NCBI RefSeq assembly: GCF_001655005.1
Contig: NZ_LXET01000064.1
Location: 20,773 to 84,772 of the forward strand
Source: Hafnia paralvei ATCC 29927
GTDB lineage: Bacteria; Pseudomonadota; Gammaproteobacteria; Enterobacterales; Enterobacteriaceae
DNA length: 64,000 nucleotides
Reading direction: 5' to 3'
In this document: positions 16,991-24,866 of the stretch, one piece after another
Position numbering within the stretch: position 1 is the stretch's first letter
Layout: every line of letters starts with the position of its first letter
Notes under the pieces: model-generated
What the model saw: the letters and a program-made list of their open reading frames with translations, nothing else
What the model was told of the DNA's origin: nothing
Databases searched by the model: none
Translations under genes and position numbers: made by a program

Positions 16991-17647
16991 TCAGTGGTAT
17001 TGCGGTGTCCAAAGCTTATCGGGTTTTGCTCCCCACACACTTTCAGATAACGACGACATGCCGATGTACAGTGTGCGTAATACCGTGCGGCCTAACGCCA
17101 TTTCATTGCCTCGCATAACCGCAAACCCGAACTGATGAAAAACCTCCTCAAAATGATGATCTTCCTTATTGAGTACGAGCTGGAACGTCAGCGGCGCGCT
17201 CATCTGCCCCGTGGCCTGAAATGACTCTTCTGTACGCGTTAGCTGCAAATAGTGGTTGTGTCGCGTTTTTGCCCTGTTCATGACTTCGAGGGTGATTTCT
17301 TCTGGAAAACGGCACACGCAGCTGCGCCAGTGATTGCTATGCAGCGCATTTTTGGCATCACGTAAGCGAATAAAATCACATTGGTCACTCAGCACAGACT
17401 GCTCCCAAAGCGCGCTTAAGACACCTTCGATGGGCATGTGTTTGTCTTTGGCCAGAAGCTCTCGTAGAGAACTGAACTCTCTGGCTAATCCAGAAAAAGT
17501 CGTCACTCTACGTGCTTGAGTGAGCCACTGAGCCAGAAATTTTCGTTGTGAAGATTCAGATTGAAAGGGTGTGTCATCATGGGCGCAACGCAGAGCAACC
17601 AGCATGCACCACAATAGATGTGATACCGGGTTTTCGAGTTGAGACAT
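16991..17647 (-). CDS. DUF2913 family protein (copy 1)
   Basis: 218 residues from ATG 17647; a TTG at 17659 is an alternative. The N-terminal pattern SHLLWCMLVALRCA and the block LSALWEQSVLSDQCDFIRLRDAKNAL match the second copy at 24255-24866 (GHLAWCALVALALA; LNYLWRSCTGELTEQNDLFRLTYAL), so both belong to the same plasmid family, DUF2913. Function is unknown. It is the first gene after the terminator and inverted repeat that follow the NusG-like gene. Confidence 0.8.
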   Translation of the reverse strand: MSQLENPVSHLLWCMLVALRCAHDDTPFQSESSQRKFLAQWLTQARRVTTFSGLAREFSSLRELLAKDKHMPIEGVLSALWEQSVLSDQCDFIRLRDAKNALHSNHWRSCVCRFPEEITLEVMNRAKTRHNHYLQLTRTEESFQATGQMSAPLTFQLVLNKEDHHFEEVFHQFGFAVMRGNEMALGRTVLRTLYIGMSSLSESVWGAKPDKLWTPQYH

Positions 17648-17672
17648 AGGCGATACCAAAGGTGAGTAGAAA

Positions 17673-17796
17673 ACTATTTTGGACTGATGCCTGTTTTCCC
17701 TGCTGTCTTGAGGTTAACGAGGGTTGAGACAGTTCACGGCAAAAGAACGGGGGATGTTCATCGAAAGGTGCCGGTCAGGCATCAGGCCAAAATAGT
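17673..17796. repeat. 21-bp inverted repeat in the leader of the pil operon
   Basis: Arms at 17673-17693 and 17776-17796 are complementary at 20 of 21 positions (arm core CTATTTTGGACTGATGCC) and enclose 82 bases. A smaller nested pair (CTGTCT/AGACAG) lies inside. The outer arm touches the T-run of the terminator at 17797-17832 and the other arm ends 26 bases before the first gene. It may be a structured RNA leader, or the ends of a very small MITE-like insertion; no clear target duplication is seen. Confidence 0.7.
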
Positions 17797-17832
17797 CAAA
17801 AAAATGCCCCAAAATTTGGGGCCATTGGGGCA
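17797..17832 (-). terminator. Intrinsic terminator after the NusG-like gene
   Basis: On the minus strand TGCCCCAA and TTGGGGCA form an 8-bp stem with a 12-base loop, followed by seven T. A competing stem (CCCCAAA/TTTGGGG) is nested in it. It starts 20 bases after the stop of the NusG-like gene and stands between that gene and the whole pil/tra operon, so readthrough or antitermination would control the operon. Confidence 0.85.
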
Positions 17833-17852
17833 AAAGGAACTTGCTACATGGT

Positions 17853-18389
17853 TCAAAGTTTCTCTGGTGTTGGAAAGTGAGAGAAAGCGGTGTTGGCGGT
17901 GTTAAACGCCAATTCGTACAACATACTGATCCGTGATATAGGCTGTGACGTTTTATCCAAAGCCAGCAAATAATCATATTGCTTTTGTGTTAACCAAAGA
18001 CGTGAAGCGGCTTCTAACTCAGGTTGTGCCGCAATATTAAGCGCGACGTCTGGATAGGTTTTCATTAATGCTTCAACAATCATTGGTCTAACAGGACTGA
18101 TGGTCCCACCAACATGAACAAAGTCGCAGAAAGCGGTATGGCAACGAATGTTCGCGATGCTGTGTACATCAAAGTTGGCTTTCAAGAAAAAGTAACCGGG
18201 AAAAACCGGAGTCACTCGCTTGCGATAGCTGTACATCTTATCGCTGCGTTTGATATGAGTGACCGTTAACGGCGTCCAAGGCACCATGTGCTGACTCGAT
18301 AACCAGTCAAACAAATACTCCCTATTACGTCCCCCTGTGATGTATTGCGCTAAAAACCACTGATAGTGCTGCACTTGTTCAATATTCAT
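17853..18389 (-). CDS. NusG/RfaH-type transcription antitermination protein (TraB-like)
   Basis: 178 residues from ATG 18389 (GGAG before it). The N-terminal 110 residues follow the NusG N-terminal domain: QWFLAQYITGGRNREYLFDWL, a variable middle, then the signature RVTPVFPGYFFLKANFD and an NGN-like end (CHTAFCDFVHVGG). The C-terminal part has no clear KOW motif. Specialised NusG paralogues such as RfaH and the IncI TraB group let polymerase pass terminators in long transfer operons. The gene is divergent from the repA region and is followed by an intrinsic terminator in front of the pil operon, the expected target. Binding-site details are inference. Confidence 0.85.
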   Translation of the reverse strand: MNIEQVQHYQWFLAQYITGGRNREYLFDWLSSQHMVPWTPLTVTHIKRSDKMYSYRKRVTPVFPGYFFLKANFDVHSIANIRCHTAFCDFVHVGGTISPVRPMIVEALMKTYPDVALNIAAQPELEAASRLWLTQKQYDYLLALDKTSQPISRISMLYELAFNTANTAFSHFPTPEKL

Positions 18390-19209
18390 GAAGGCTCCGC
18401 ACGAACCGATCCCCGTAGGGACCATTCTGTATTCATGTGGGGACGAATACATTCAGTGATAACGCTGAAGCAGGCTTATGGACGCGCACCTAAGCACGTT
18501 GGCTGCAGTTCTGACAGCGTTATAGCTCAACCTATTCTTGTCTCTAAAACACCGAAAGAACACATGGCGGAATGTTCTTATATGAATAGTGTTTTAAACT
18601 AGTTGTAATAGTAGATACGATCTAAACATCTATTAAAAGGTAAAATGTCGATCTTATATTTTATTAAATGCCTGTTTTTGTAGCATAAAATACTAGTACA
18701 GATCCATTTATTAGATCCTTTGACCAGAAATAGAAGAAAAGACGATCTTTTAGATCGCTAGTTGCCATTTTGTCGGATAAATCGACTGTTCAAAAAAAGA
18801 GTGCAAAACGTGATATATGTCACATAGTTCTCATGGTTACTGATGCAACACATTGTTGTGAATGGTTATATTTTCAATAGGTACTATTCACGCACGGAAA
18901 GTATGGCTTTTAATGGAGTGGTTTTTAGCGCAGGATAGATGGGCGTTGACGTCACCGTGACGGGTGAACCTAATGGGCCAAAAGAAAAATTAGTGATACC
19001 AAGTCAGCTCTTCACGATCCATTGGTTGCAAGACAACGAAAATACGGTAAGATTTACGCACTCTGCGCTGAATTCTAGGCTAATTTGCCCTTAAATTGCG
19101 CTGAAAATGGATTAAAGCGGGGATCGGTCATCGACCGGACTTCGTGATGGGATAGGGCATATCCTTAAATGCTCAGGGAAAAAGGCTCAAAACAGCGGGC
19201 CTTGAATGC
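18390..19209. other. AT-rich intergenic region upstream of repA and the NusG-like gene
   Basis: No gene is supported in these 820 bases; the plus-strand frame at 18366-18602 overlaps the NusG-like gene and has no support. The stretch 18600-18780 is AT-rich with several GATC words and a perfect inverted repeat CGATCT-TTT-AGATCG (18743-18757). A possible repA promoter lies at 19026-19053 (TTGCAA, 16 bases, TAAGAT). The promoter of the NusG-like gene should be at the left end, but I cannot pick it with confidence. Confidence 0.5.
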
Positions 19210-19285
19210 AAAAATCCCCCGAAATCTGTTATCAACTTGGCGGAAGACTCAGATATCAGGGGATCACAAAGCAGGCGCTGGCCTG
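19210..19285 (-). ncRNA. Antisense copy-control RNA (RNAI type) of the repA replicon
   Basis: A minus-strand promoter is visible: TTGTTT, 16 bases, TATAAT (the latter at 19292-19297). The RNA would start near 19285 and end at a 13-bp stem (arms 19216-19228 and 19250-19262, two mismatches) followed by five T (19210-19214). The 21-base loop contains TTGGCGG. This is the layout of IncI/IncB/IncL-type antisense RNAs that block leader translation and pseudoknot formation. The exact ends are estimates. Confidence 0.75.
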
Positions 19286-19301
19286 TGAGAGATTATAACG
19301 C

Positions 19302-19358
19302 ATGCAAATCAGAAAACAATACCCGAAGACCGCCATAAGTGTCGGCGGGCGTGAATAA
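19302..19358 (+). CDS. RepA leader peptide
   Basis: An 18-codon frame (MQIRKQYPKTAISVGGRE) whose stop TAA at 19356-19358 overlaps the repA start region. CCGCCA at 19330-19335 within it is complementary to TGGCGG at 19238-19243 in the target loop of the antisense RNA. In IncI-type replicons (RepY-RepZ) translation of such a leader opens the mRNA and allows a pseudoknot that activates repA. The role here is inferred from this matching layout. Confidence 0.7.
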   Translation: MQIRKQYPKTAISVGGRE

Positions 19359-20268
19359 TGTAAGTCCATTCGAAAATCGCAAAGAAGATAGACGCCATCG
19401 GGGAGAACATTCCACGGTGTGCAAATGTCCTTCCCCGCTTTATGTGCGGCCTGCGCACTATAAACCTTTGAGCAAACAACATGGTCGCGCTCTGCGTAAC
19501 CTGATGAGCCGGGATAAAACCACCGGTGAATGGGTTATACGTCGCCGTGTATCAGCTGACCCCGTCTTTACCTATTTACGTCCTTTCTGCGACCGGAAGC
19601 GGGCGTTTCGCGAAGTCCGTCGACGTCTTCTAGATGCGCTTTTTGTGCTTTTGGTCAATAAAGCTGACTTGGCCACCGGTATAGTCACCATCAATATCAC
19701 GCGCTTGGCCGAAGAACTGAGCCCACATGATGACGAAGGGAATGTGATTGCCGAGAAAGCGGTGACCACCTCCCGCGTCTCTCGTCTTATCGATGAGCTG
19801 GCCAAGTTCAACATCATCCTATCGCCGGAAACTGAGTGGGATTTTGTGAACGGTTGTCGTTTTCCCAAGCATGTCATCATTACCGATATTGGCTGGCAGC
19901 TGACGGGCGTTGACATGGATAAGCTGCGTGCCGAACGTGACGAGCGCCTGCGGGCTATCAACGATGGCGTGTTACAGCCTGGTGAGTTTCTAACGGTTAG
20001 GCAAGCGCGAAAGCGCTGGTATGAACGCTGCCGGCAACAAACTATTCTCAGCCGCCGTACACGTGCGATTGAGGGTAAACAGCGCCGTCAGCTTGAAGAC
20101 CTCCCGTTTGATGAACGTAAACGCCAAGTCGCTGAGCAGATATTCCGCTCAATGAAAGGTCAGACACAGAACCTGACGCCACAACAATTCGAAAAAATGG
20201 TCTGGACGAAGCTTTACCAGTTGGAGCTAGTGAACCTCCAGCCGCCGGGTTCAGCACCGCCACATTAA
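19351..20268 (+). CDS. repA: RepA replication initiator (IncFII/IncI/IncL-like family)
   Basis: 305 residues from GTG 19351, which overlaps the leader-peptide stop; GTG 19339 is an alternative and no ATG is in frame before 19504. The family hallmarks are present: a basic N-terminus, VSADPVFTYLRPFCDRKRAFREVRRRLLDALF, a winged-helix-like middle (ITRLAEELS ... AVTTSRVSRLIDEL) and a basic coiled C-terminus. It should act in cis at the origin just downstream. Control appears to be by antisense RNA plus pseudoknot. The stop is 140 bases before the first DnaA box. I cannot give the Inc group. Confidence 0.88.
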   Translation: MNNVSPFENRKEDRRHRGEHSTVCKCPSPLYVRPAHYKPLSKQHGRALRNLMSRDKTTGEWVIRRRVSADPVFTYLRPFCDRKRAFREVRRRLLDALFVLLVNKADLATGIVTINITRLAEELSPHDDEGNVIAEKAVTTSRVSRLIDELAKFNIILSPETEWDFVNGCRFPKHVIITDIGWQLTGVDMDKLRAERDERLRAINDGVLQPGEFLTVRQARKRWYERCRQQTILSRRTRAIEGKQRRQLEDLPFDERKRQVAEQIFRSMKGQTQNLTPQQFEKMVWTKLYQLELVNLQPPGSAPPH

Positions 20269-20410
20269 CCCTGCCTACTTTTCAACCATCCGCTTCCTGC
20301 GGAGGCTTCGCTACACCTGCGGTTTATTTCTGGTGAAAAAAACAACACTCCCTGTCACTAAAAGGTGGCATCGGTGATCAAACCGTGTCGTCATAGCCAG
20401 TCTTATCATT

Positions 20411-20550
20411 TTATCCACACTTATCTGCAAATAGTCAGAGAAGGTTACTTGCAACCGACCAAGAGAAACCTGCAATTTATTCAGGGTTTCACCCTTACCT
20501 ATTCTCTTTAATAAATACGTTATTATTCGCTGGATTAAATTTGTGGATAA
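20411..20550 (+). other. Probable origin of replication for RepA
   Basis: Two perfect DnaA boxes (TTATCCACA) face each other at 20411-20419 and 20542-20550, with AT-rich sequence between. The position directly downstream of repA is that of oriV in cis-acting RepA plasmids. Region 20551-20620 holds nothing else I can name. Confidence 0.65.
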
Positions 20551-20620
20551 CGGGGATAAAGTAAAAATACAATAATGCCTTCGCTTGCTCCGGCCATGCC
20601 GTGCCGCTCAGAAGTTTATT

Positions 20621-21010
20621 AAGTACCTCCCACCGCAAGCGGCGGGCCCCATTCGAGACAACCTAGACACATACAAAATCTTGGATAGCTAGCGGGAAGG
20701 TTTGAATACATGCTCGTAAGCGGCTCTACGACCCGCTAACGCGGAGATACACCCCGACTGCGGCAAAGCCTTGTCGGGCTAACTCCGACCGCATAATGAA
20801 GCTTCTACATCGCTTTTAGTGGGTTTGGCTTAGCAGGGATGGAAGGGGGATTGGTGATACCTATCAGAACAGAGCGGCTACGCCGCGCTACCGGCGCCAT
20901 TAACGTACAGAGGTATATTTAACAATAGCTGGCGCCTTCATGCCGCAAAGCGGCATTCAAAGCTTGGCTGCGCACTGCTCGCCAACCTGAGTACTGAGGA
21001 AATCATGTTG
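20621..21010 (+). repeat. 390-bp direct repeat, copy A
   Basis: Aligns end to end with 48810-49200 at roughly 85-90 percent identity by eye; the last 70 bases (20941-21010) are identical. It contains small hairpins (ATGCCGC-AAA-GCGGCAT; CCGCAAGCGG) and no convincing gene. Homology ends exactly where a Tn21-type inverted repeat begins (GGGGTCCGCTT at 21010), so copy A was cut by that transposon insertion. In copy B the repeat runs on into RepFIB iterons, which suggests that copy A is a relic of a RepFIB flank. Confidence 0.9.
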
Positions 21011-21034
21011 GGGTCCGCTTGGAAAACGGAATCT

Positions 21035-22361
21035 ATGGTCACTCCCGTTTTTGCAACACCGATTTTGACGACAAGTTGGCTTGCTTGAATCTATCCGGCG
21101 TCTGAATGGGATTTTATTCCCGCGCCTCGATGAGTTCCGCGCCTGATGAACCTCCAGAAAATATACGGCTTCAATGAGCCTTTCCGTTTTACAGGTTCCT
21201 CAACAGGCCGGTGGGCCGTTAGTATCATCAATATCAGTATTCGCAAAACCAGATGAATGATTGTTTAAACTGGTGTATTTCTGCCTTTATGCTTCGTAAG
21301 TTTGCTGTCGCGCCGTCAGTGCCCAGGCTATTCTGGCCAGCTTGTTTGCCAGAGCACAGGTGACGACAAAGTTGCTTTTCCGACACAACAACTCCCTGAC
21401 CCAGTCGGCCAACTTGCCAGACTGGTGTTCCAGTTTTTGTATGAATACCCTGGCACACTGAACCAACAAAGTTCGGATCTTTTTGTTGCCCCGCTTGCTA
21501 ATCCCTAACAATGTCGTCCGACCTCCCGTGCTGTACTGTCGGGGTACCAGCCCTGTTGCCGCCGCAAAGTCACGGCTGCTGGCGTACTGCTTCCCGTCGC
21601 CAATCTCAGTTGAAATAGTACTGGCAGTCAGCGTTCCAACGCAGGGAATACTCAGCAAGCGCTGTCCAACCTCATCTTCGTCCAACTTTCGTTTCAACTG
21701 AGATTCCAGATCTTTAATCTGCTCAACAAGATAGTGATAATGCTGTTGTAATTTCAGCAGTAACTGGCTGAGATAAAGAGGCAAACTACTGTCCTCAAGA
21801 AGGGTACTCAGTCGACTAATAACGGCAGCACCTCGCGGAACGCTGATACCAAATTCCAGCAGAAAAGCATGCATCTGATTAGTTGTTTTCACCTTATCCT
21901 GAACCAGGGATTCACGGACACGATGCAGAGCTCGCATTGCCTGCTGAGATTCGGTTCTGGGCTGCACGAAACGCATAGATGGACGTGATGCTGCTTCACA
22001 GATAGCTTCAGCATCAACGAAGTCATTTTTGTTGCTTTTAACGAATGGGCGGACAAATTGCGGTGATATCAGCTTTGGAAAATGCCCTAACTCTGCCAGC
22101 TTGCGTGCTATAAAGTGAGAACCGCCACAGGCTTCCATCGCGATGGTTGTTGCCGGGCATGTCGCCAGAAATTCGATTAGCTTTGGTCGGGTGAATTTTT
22201 TACGGTAAACGGCCTTCCCACGATGATCCTGACAATGAATATGGAAAGAGTTCTTACCCAGATCGATACCAATAAGCGCAATGTTTTCCATGATGGTTCT
22301 CCGAATGAAAGCCTGTCCTCAGCATAGTACTGGGAAGGAGGGAGTGACCATCTCATTAATT
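21035..22361 (-). mobile_element. IS110-family (IS1111 group) element, IS4321/IS5075-like
   Basis: 1327 bases carrying one transposase gene. Perfect 12-bp inverted repeats ATGGTCACTCCC (21035-21046) and GGGAGTGACCAT (22340-22351); the right one is 10 bases inside the end. Subterminal repeats and insertion inside the 38-bp ends of Tn21-family transposons are the known behaviour of IS4321 and IS5075, and this is what is seen. Closest named element needs a database. Confidence 0.85.
21287..22291 (-). CDS. IS110-family transposase
   Basis: 334 residues. N-terminal RuvC-like DEDD domain: GIDLGKNSFHIH (first Asp), IAMEACGGSHFIARKL (Glu) and KNDFVDAEAICEAA (paired Asp). A coiled middle (LLLKLQQHYHYLVEQIKDLESQLKRKL) precedes the Tnp_20 domain with IPCVGTLTASTISTEIGD and the serine-bearing SGGRTTLLG-like segment (STGGRTTLLGISKRGNK). 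The gene is intact. IS110 enzymes use a bridge RNA made from the element's noncoding end; here 21047-21286 on the downstream side is the only long noncoding part. Confidence 0.92.
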   Translation of the reverse strand: MENIALIGIDLGKNSFHIHCQDHRGKAVYRKKFTRPKLIEFLATCPATTIAMEACGGSHFIARKLAELGHFPKLISPQFVRPFVKSNKNDFVDAEAICEAASRPSMRFVQPRTESQQAMRALHRVRESLVQDKVKTTNQMHAFLLEFGISVPRGAAVISRLSTLLEDSSLPLYLSQLLLKLQQHYHYLVEQIKDLESQLKRKLDEDEVGQRLLSIPCVGTLTASTISTEIGDGKQYASSRDFAAATGLVPRQYSTGGRTTLLGISKRGNKKIRTLLVQCARVFIQKLEHQSGKLADWVRELLCRKSNFVVTCALANKLARIAWALTARQQTYEA

Positions 22362-22369
22362 ATCCCACG

Positions 22370-22842
22370 CTAAGACTGTTTTTTGTACAATGTGGTGTCG
22401 ACTGTGCGTAATGAGCGGTATTTTCCGGATCCCAGCTTAAGATTGTTACGCCAGACGTAATCTCCACTCAGATTGATATGTTCCCAGCCCAGGGGAGAAA
22501 GATGAGATACCAGTTGCTCATTTATCGGGATACCTTTTCGTTTCAGTAACTCAATGGCTCTTTCTATATATACCGTGTTCCACAACGTGATCGCCGCTGT
22601 CAGTAACGTCAGCCCGCTGGCGCGGTAACTTTGATTCTCCAGCCCACGATCTCTTATCTCACCCAGACGGTGCATAAAAACTGCTCGCGCCAGGGCATTA
22701 CGGGCCTCACCCTTATTCAGCCCCGCCTGTACGCGTCGGCGCAGACTGGGATCTCGGAACCAGTCCAGCATAAATAGTGTCCGCTCGATGCGGCCAATCT
22801 CTCTCAGCGCTTTGGCGAGTCCGTTCTGTTTTGGGTAGGGGA
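22370..22842 (-). pseudogene. 3' remnant of a Tn3/Tn21-family transposase
   Basis: The minus strand reads PYPKQNGLAKALREIGRI into DPSLRRRVQAGLNKGEARNAL and HLSPLGWEHINLSGDYVWR, all hallmarks of the C-terminal end of TnpA (normally about 1000 residues). Only about 155 residues remain; similarity fades upstream near 22842, where a plus-strand gene fragment begins. The stop at 22370 overlaps the transposon's inverted repeat, as usual. It cannot transpose by itself. Confidence 0.85.
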
Positions 22843-22954
22843 GAAAGAAACGGTCGCGGCACTGCGTGGTGAGGCTGAAGCCCTGAAGCGTCAGAACCAG
22901 TCACTGATGGCGGCGCTTTCAGGCAATAAACAGACAGGTGGCCAGAATGCGTGA
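22843..22954 (+). pseudogene. 3' end of a truncated coiled-coil protein gene
   Basis: In frame with the stop at 22952-22954 the plus strand reads KETVAALRGEAEALKRQNQS and on to NKQTGGQNA, a heptad-like helix. It looks like the tail of a KfrA- or MobC-like plasmid protein whose 5' part was lost at the transposon junction. It overlaps the start of the exonuclease gene. The identity is not established. Confidence 0.45.
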
Positions 22955-23810
22955 TGATGACAATTCAGACGCCTGTGATGAAACGCCCCGGGCGGAGGAT
23001 AAATGCTACACCAAAGGGCGGCTTCGGGATGAGTTCAGGATGAAGCCAGCCCCCGGTGCGGAACCAGTCAGAATGTACAAAAGTCCTTACGGCGGGAAAT
23101 ACGGCGTATGGCGGCTGGCTGACTGTGTCCCGATGCGGGCGAAACGCCCTCAGACAGAAAAACAGCGGCTGGCCAGCACACGTCTGGGCCTGCAGGCCCG
23201 GATGAAAAGTGAGCGTGGCAGGTTCGCCATGCTGGCACATACCTGGTTAGCGCTGGACCCCGTCTTCCTCGATACCGAAACGACCGGACTTGATGCCGAC
23301 GCGCAGGCGCTGGAAATCGGTCTGGTGAATGCCCGCGGTGAGAGGATATTTGAGACCCGCCTGAAACCCACTGTCGGCATCGATCCGGCAGCAGCTGCAG
23401 TACACGGTATCAGTGACGATGATCTGGTCAGTGCACCATCGTGGCCCGATATTGCGCAGCAGCTGCAGCACCATATCGGCCGGCGCCCGCTGGTTATTTT
23501 CAATGCTGAGTTTGATACGCGCATTCTGAAGCAGACTGCGGCAGCGCATAACGACCCTGCCAGCTGGCTGGACTCTCTGACGGTGTACTGCGCCATGCGG
23601 CTCGCTGCGGGTTATTACGGACCCACCAATCGTTACGGTACCATATCGCTTTCCGGTTCTGTCAGTCAGGCTGGCCTGAGCTGGAACGGGGAGGTTCATT
23701 CCGCCGTCACTGACGCGGTTATGACGGCACAGGTGGTAAACAATATTGCCGGATACTGGCATGAGCTCCAGTGTGAAATAAATGATGACGCAGGGAGTGA
23801 GCCAGCATAA
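22947..23810 (+). CDS. DnaQ-like 3'-5' exonuclease
   Basis: 287 residues from ATG 22947 (GTG 22938 also possible). Exo I is FLDTETTGLDADAQALEIG (Asp and Glu metal ligands), exo II VIFNAEFDTRIL, and exo III SAVTDAVMTAQV with the conserved His-x4-Asp pattern (EVHSAVTDA), so it is a DEDDh nuclease. About 110 extra residues precede the catalytic domain. It begins a three-gene operon with a hypothetical and a DUF2913 gene. The plasmid role could be DNA processing or defence; not shown. Confidence 0.85.
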   Translation: MRDDDNSDACDETPRAEDKCYTKGRLRDEFRMKPAPGAEPVRMYKSPYGGKYGVWRLADCVPMRAKRPQTEKQRLASTRLGLQARMKSERGRFAMLAHTWLALDPVFLDTETTGLDADAQALEIGLVNARGERIFETRLKPTVGIDPAAAAVHGISDDDLVSAPSWPDIAQQLQHHIGRRPLVIFNAEFDTRILKQTAAAHNDPASWLDSLTVYCAMRLAAGYYGPTNRYGTISLSGSVSQAGLSWNGEVHSAVTDAVMTAQVVNNIAGYWHELQCEINDDAGSEPA

Positions 23811-23862
23811 CGCTGCTCTCTGGCTGGTCAGACAGCTGCAGGTATTAATTCAGGAGTCTGGA

Positions 23863-24258
23863 ATGGAAAATATGATGAAAACTATGCGTGAGCATTTCTC
23901 TGCGCGAAAAGTGGTGATCGAACAGTCTCTGGATATGTTTGGTATCAAACGAAATGAGGACGGGACGTTACTCTTCCCCCGTCACTCCGATAAACGTTTT
24001 CCCGTTGCACGTATCCGTAAGCGACTGGCGGCTTATGGCTGGCGAGGAGAACGCCTGAATAAGGAAGTGGCGCGCATCGTCGCGGGCCCTGATATCCTCC
24101 CTGACAGGAGGGAATACAGCATTATTTTCCCTTACGGATGGGAGAAGAAGCAGCTGACGCGTGAGATGCGGAGGATGTTTCCCCGCAAGACTGGCCGACG
24201 TGTGCTGATTATGCTCGATGAATTACATCAGTTTATTGACTCACGGGAGAAGCAGTGA
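23863..24258 (+). CDS. Hypothetical plasmid protein
   Basis: 131 residues from ATG 23863, chosen because GGAG lies 6 bases before it; the longer frame from 23782 overlaps the exonuclease. Basic, with RKRLAAYGWRGERLNKEVARI and a tail of charged residues; no family recognised. Its stop overlaps the GTG start of the next gene (GTGA), so the pair is translationally coupled. Confidence 0.65.
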   Translation: MENMMKTMREHFSARKVVIEQSLDMFGIKRNEDGTLLFPRHSDKRFPVARIRKRLAAYGWRGERLNKEVARIVAGPDILPDRREYSIIFPYGWEKKQLTREMRRMFPRKTGRRVLIMLDELHQFIDSREKQ

Positions 24259-24866
24259 CGCTGACAGAAAAATCAGGCCATCTGGCATGGTGCGCCCTGG
24301 TGGCGCTTGCGCTGGCCAGACAGAACGGCGATGTGCTGTCACCGGCTCAGGAAAATCTCTTTCTCACCCGATGGCTGGCGACCGCGCTGAAGCAACGGCG
24401 TTTTTCGCGTGATGTTGCCCCCGATATCGAGTGGCTTCTGAAACAGGGACGTCAGCTGGGCGTCAGCGCGAAGCTGGTCAGCAAGCTGAATTACCTCTGG
24501 CGTTCCTGCACCGGCGAGTTGACTGAACAGAACGATCTGTTCCGGCTGACCTATGCGCTGGAAACAGCCAAAGATATGCACTGGAACTACCGTCTGCTGA
24601 GCGATCGGGAATGGTCCGGCCGGAATGCTGTGGCGTTCAGTGCAGGCGTGAACGGCATTTATCTCTCACGGGCCAACCTCGATGTTGCTTTTGACGACAG
24701 CGGCCGACAGATAAATCCGCTGACAGCGCGTCTGACTGGGAACGTAGCGGGGGTGATGAAGCTGTTTAATCGCTGTGGCTGGCAGGCAGAGCCTGAGTCT
24801 GGTGCCTCCCTGCCCCACCAGTATTCGCTGATGGCCGGACAGGGAGTGCCAGGAAAGGGTGATTAG
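24255..24866 (+). CDS. DUF2913 family protein (copy 2)
   Basis: 203 residues with a GTG start. The opening HLAWCALVALALARQNGD and the central LWRSCTGELTEQNDLFRLTYALETAKDMHWNYRLL define the DUF2913 pattern shared with 16991-17647, though the two are far apart in sequence. The stop meets the convergent Rpn nuclease gene with a 4-base overlap. Function unknown. Confidence 0.8.
   Translation: MTLTEKSGHLAWCALVALALARQNGDVLSPAQENLFLTRWLATALKQRRFSRDVAPDIEWLLKQGRQLGVSAKLVSKLNYLWRSCTGELTEQNDLFRLTYALETAKDMHWNYRLLSDREWSGRNAVAFSAGVNGIYLSRANLDVAFDDSGRQINPLTARLTGNVAGVMKLFNRCGWQAEPESGASLPHQYSLMAGQGVPGKGD

Larger units (their letters stand above)
21010..22374. mobile_element. Tn21-type terminal inverted repeat split by an insertion sequence
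   Basis: GGGGTCCGCTTGGAAAACGG plus AATCT at 21010-21034 joins, after removal of the insertion sequence, to ATCCCACGCTAAG at 22362-22374, giving a 38-base terminal repeat of Tn3/Tn21 pattern (starts GGGG, ends ACGCTAAG). It borders the tnpA remnant on its right. The matching repeat at the transposon's other end was not found in the window. Confidence 0.75.

Noticed and set aside
18366..18602. 78-residue plus-strand gene next to the NusG-like gene
   Set aside because: It overlaps the start of the NusG-like gene on the other strand and has neither a good ribosome site nor a known pattern.
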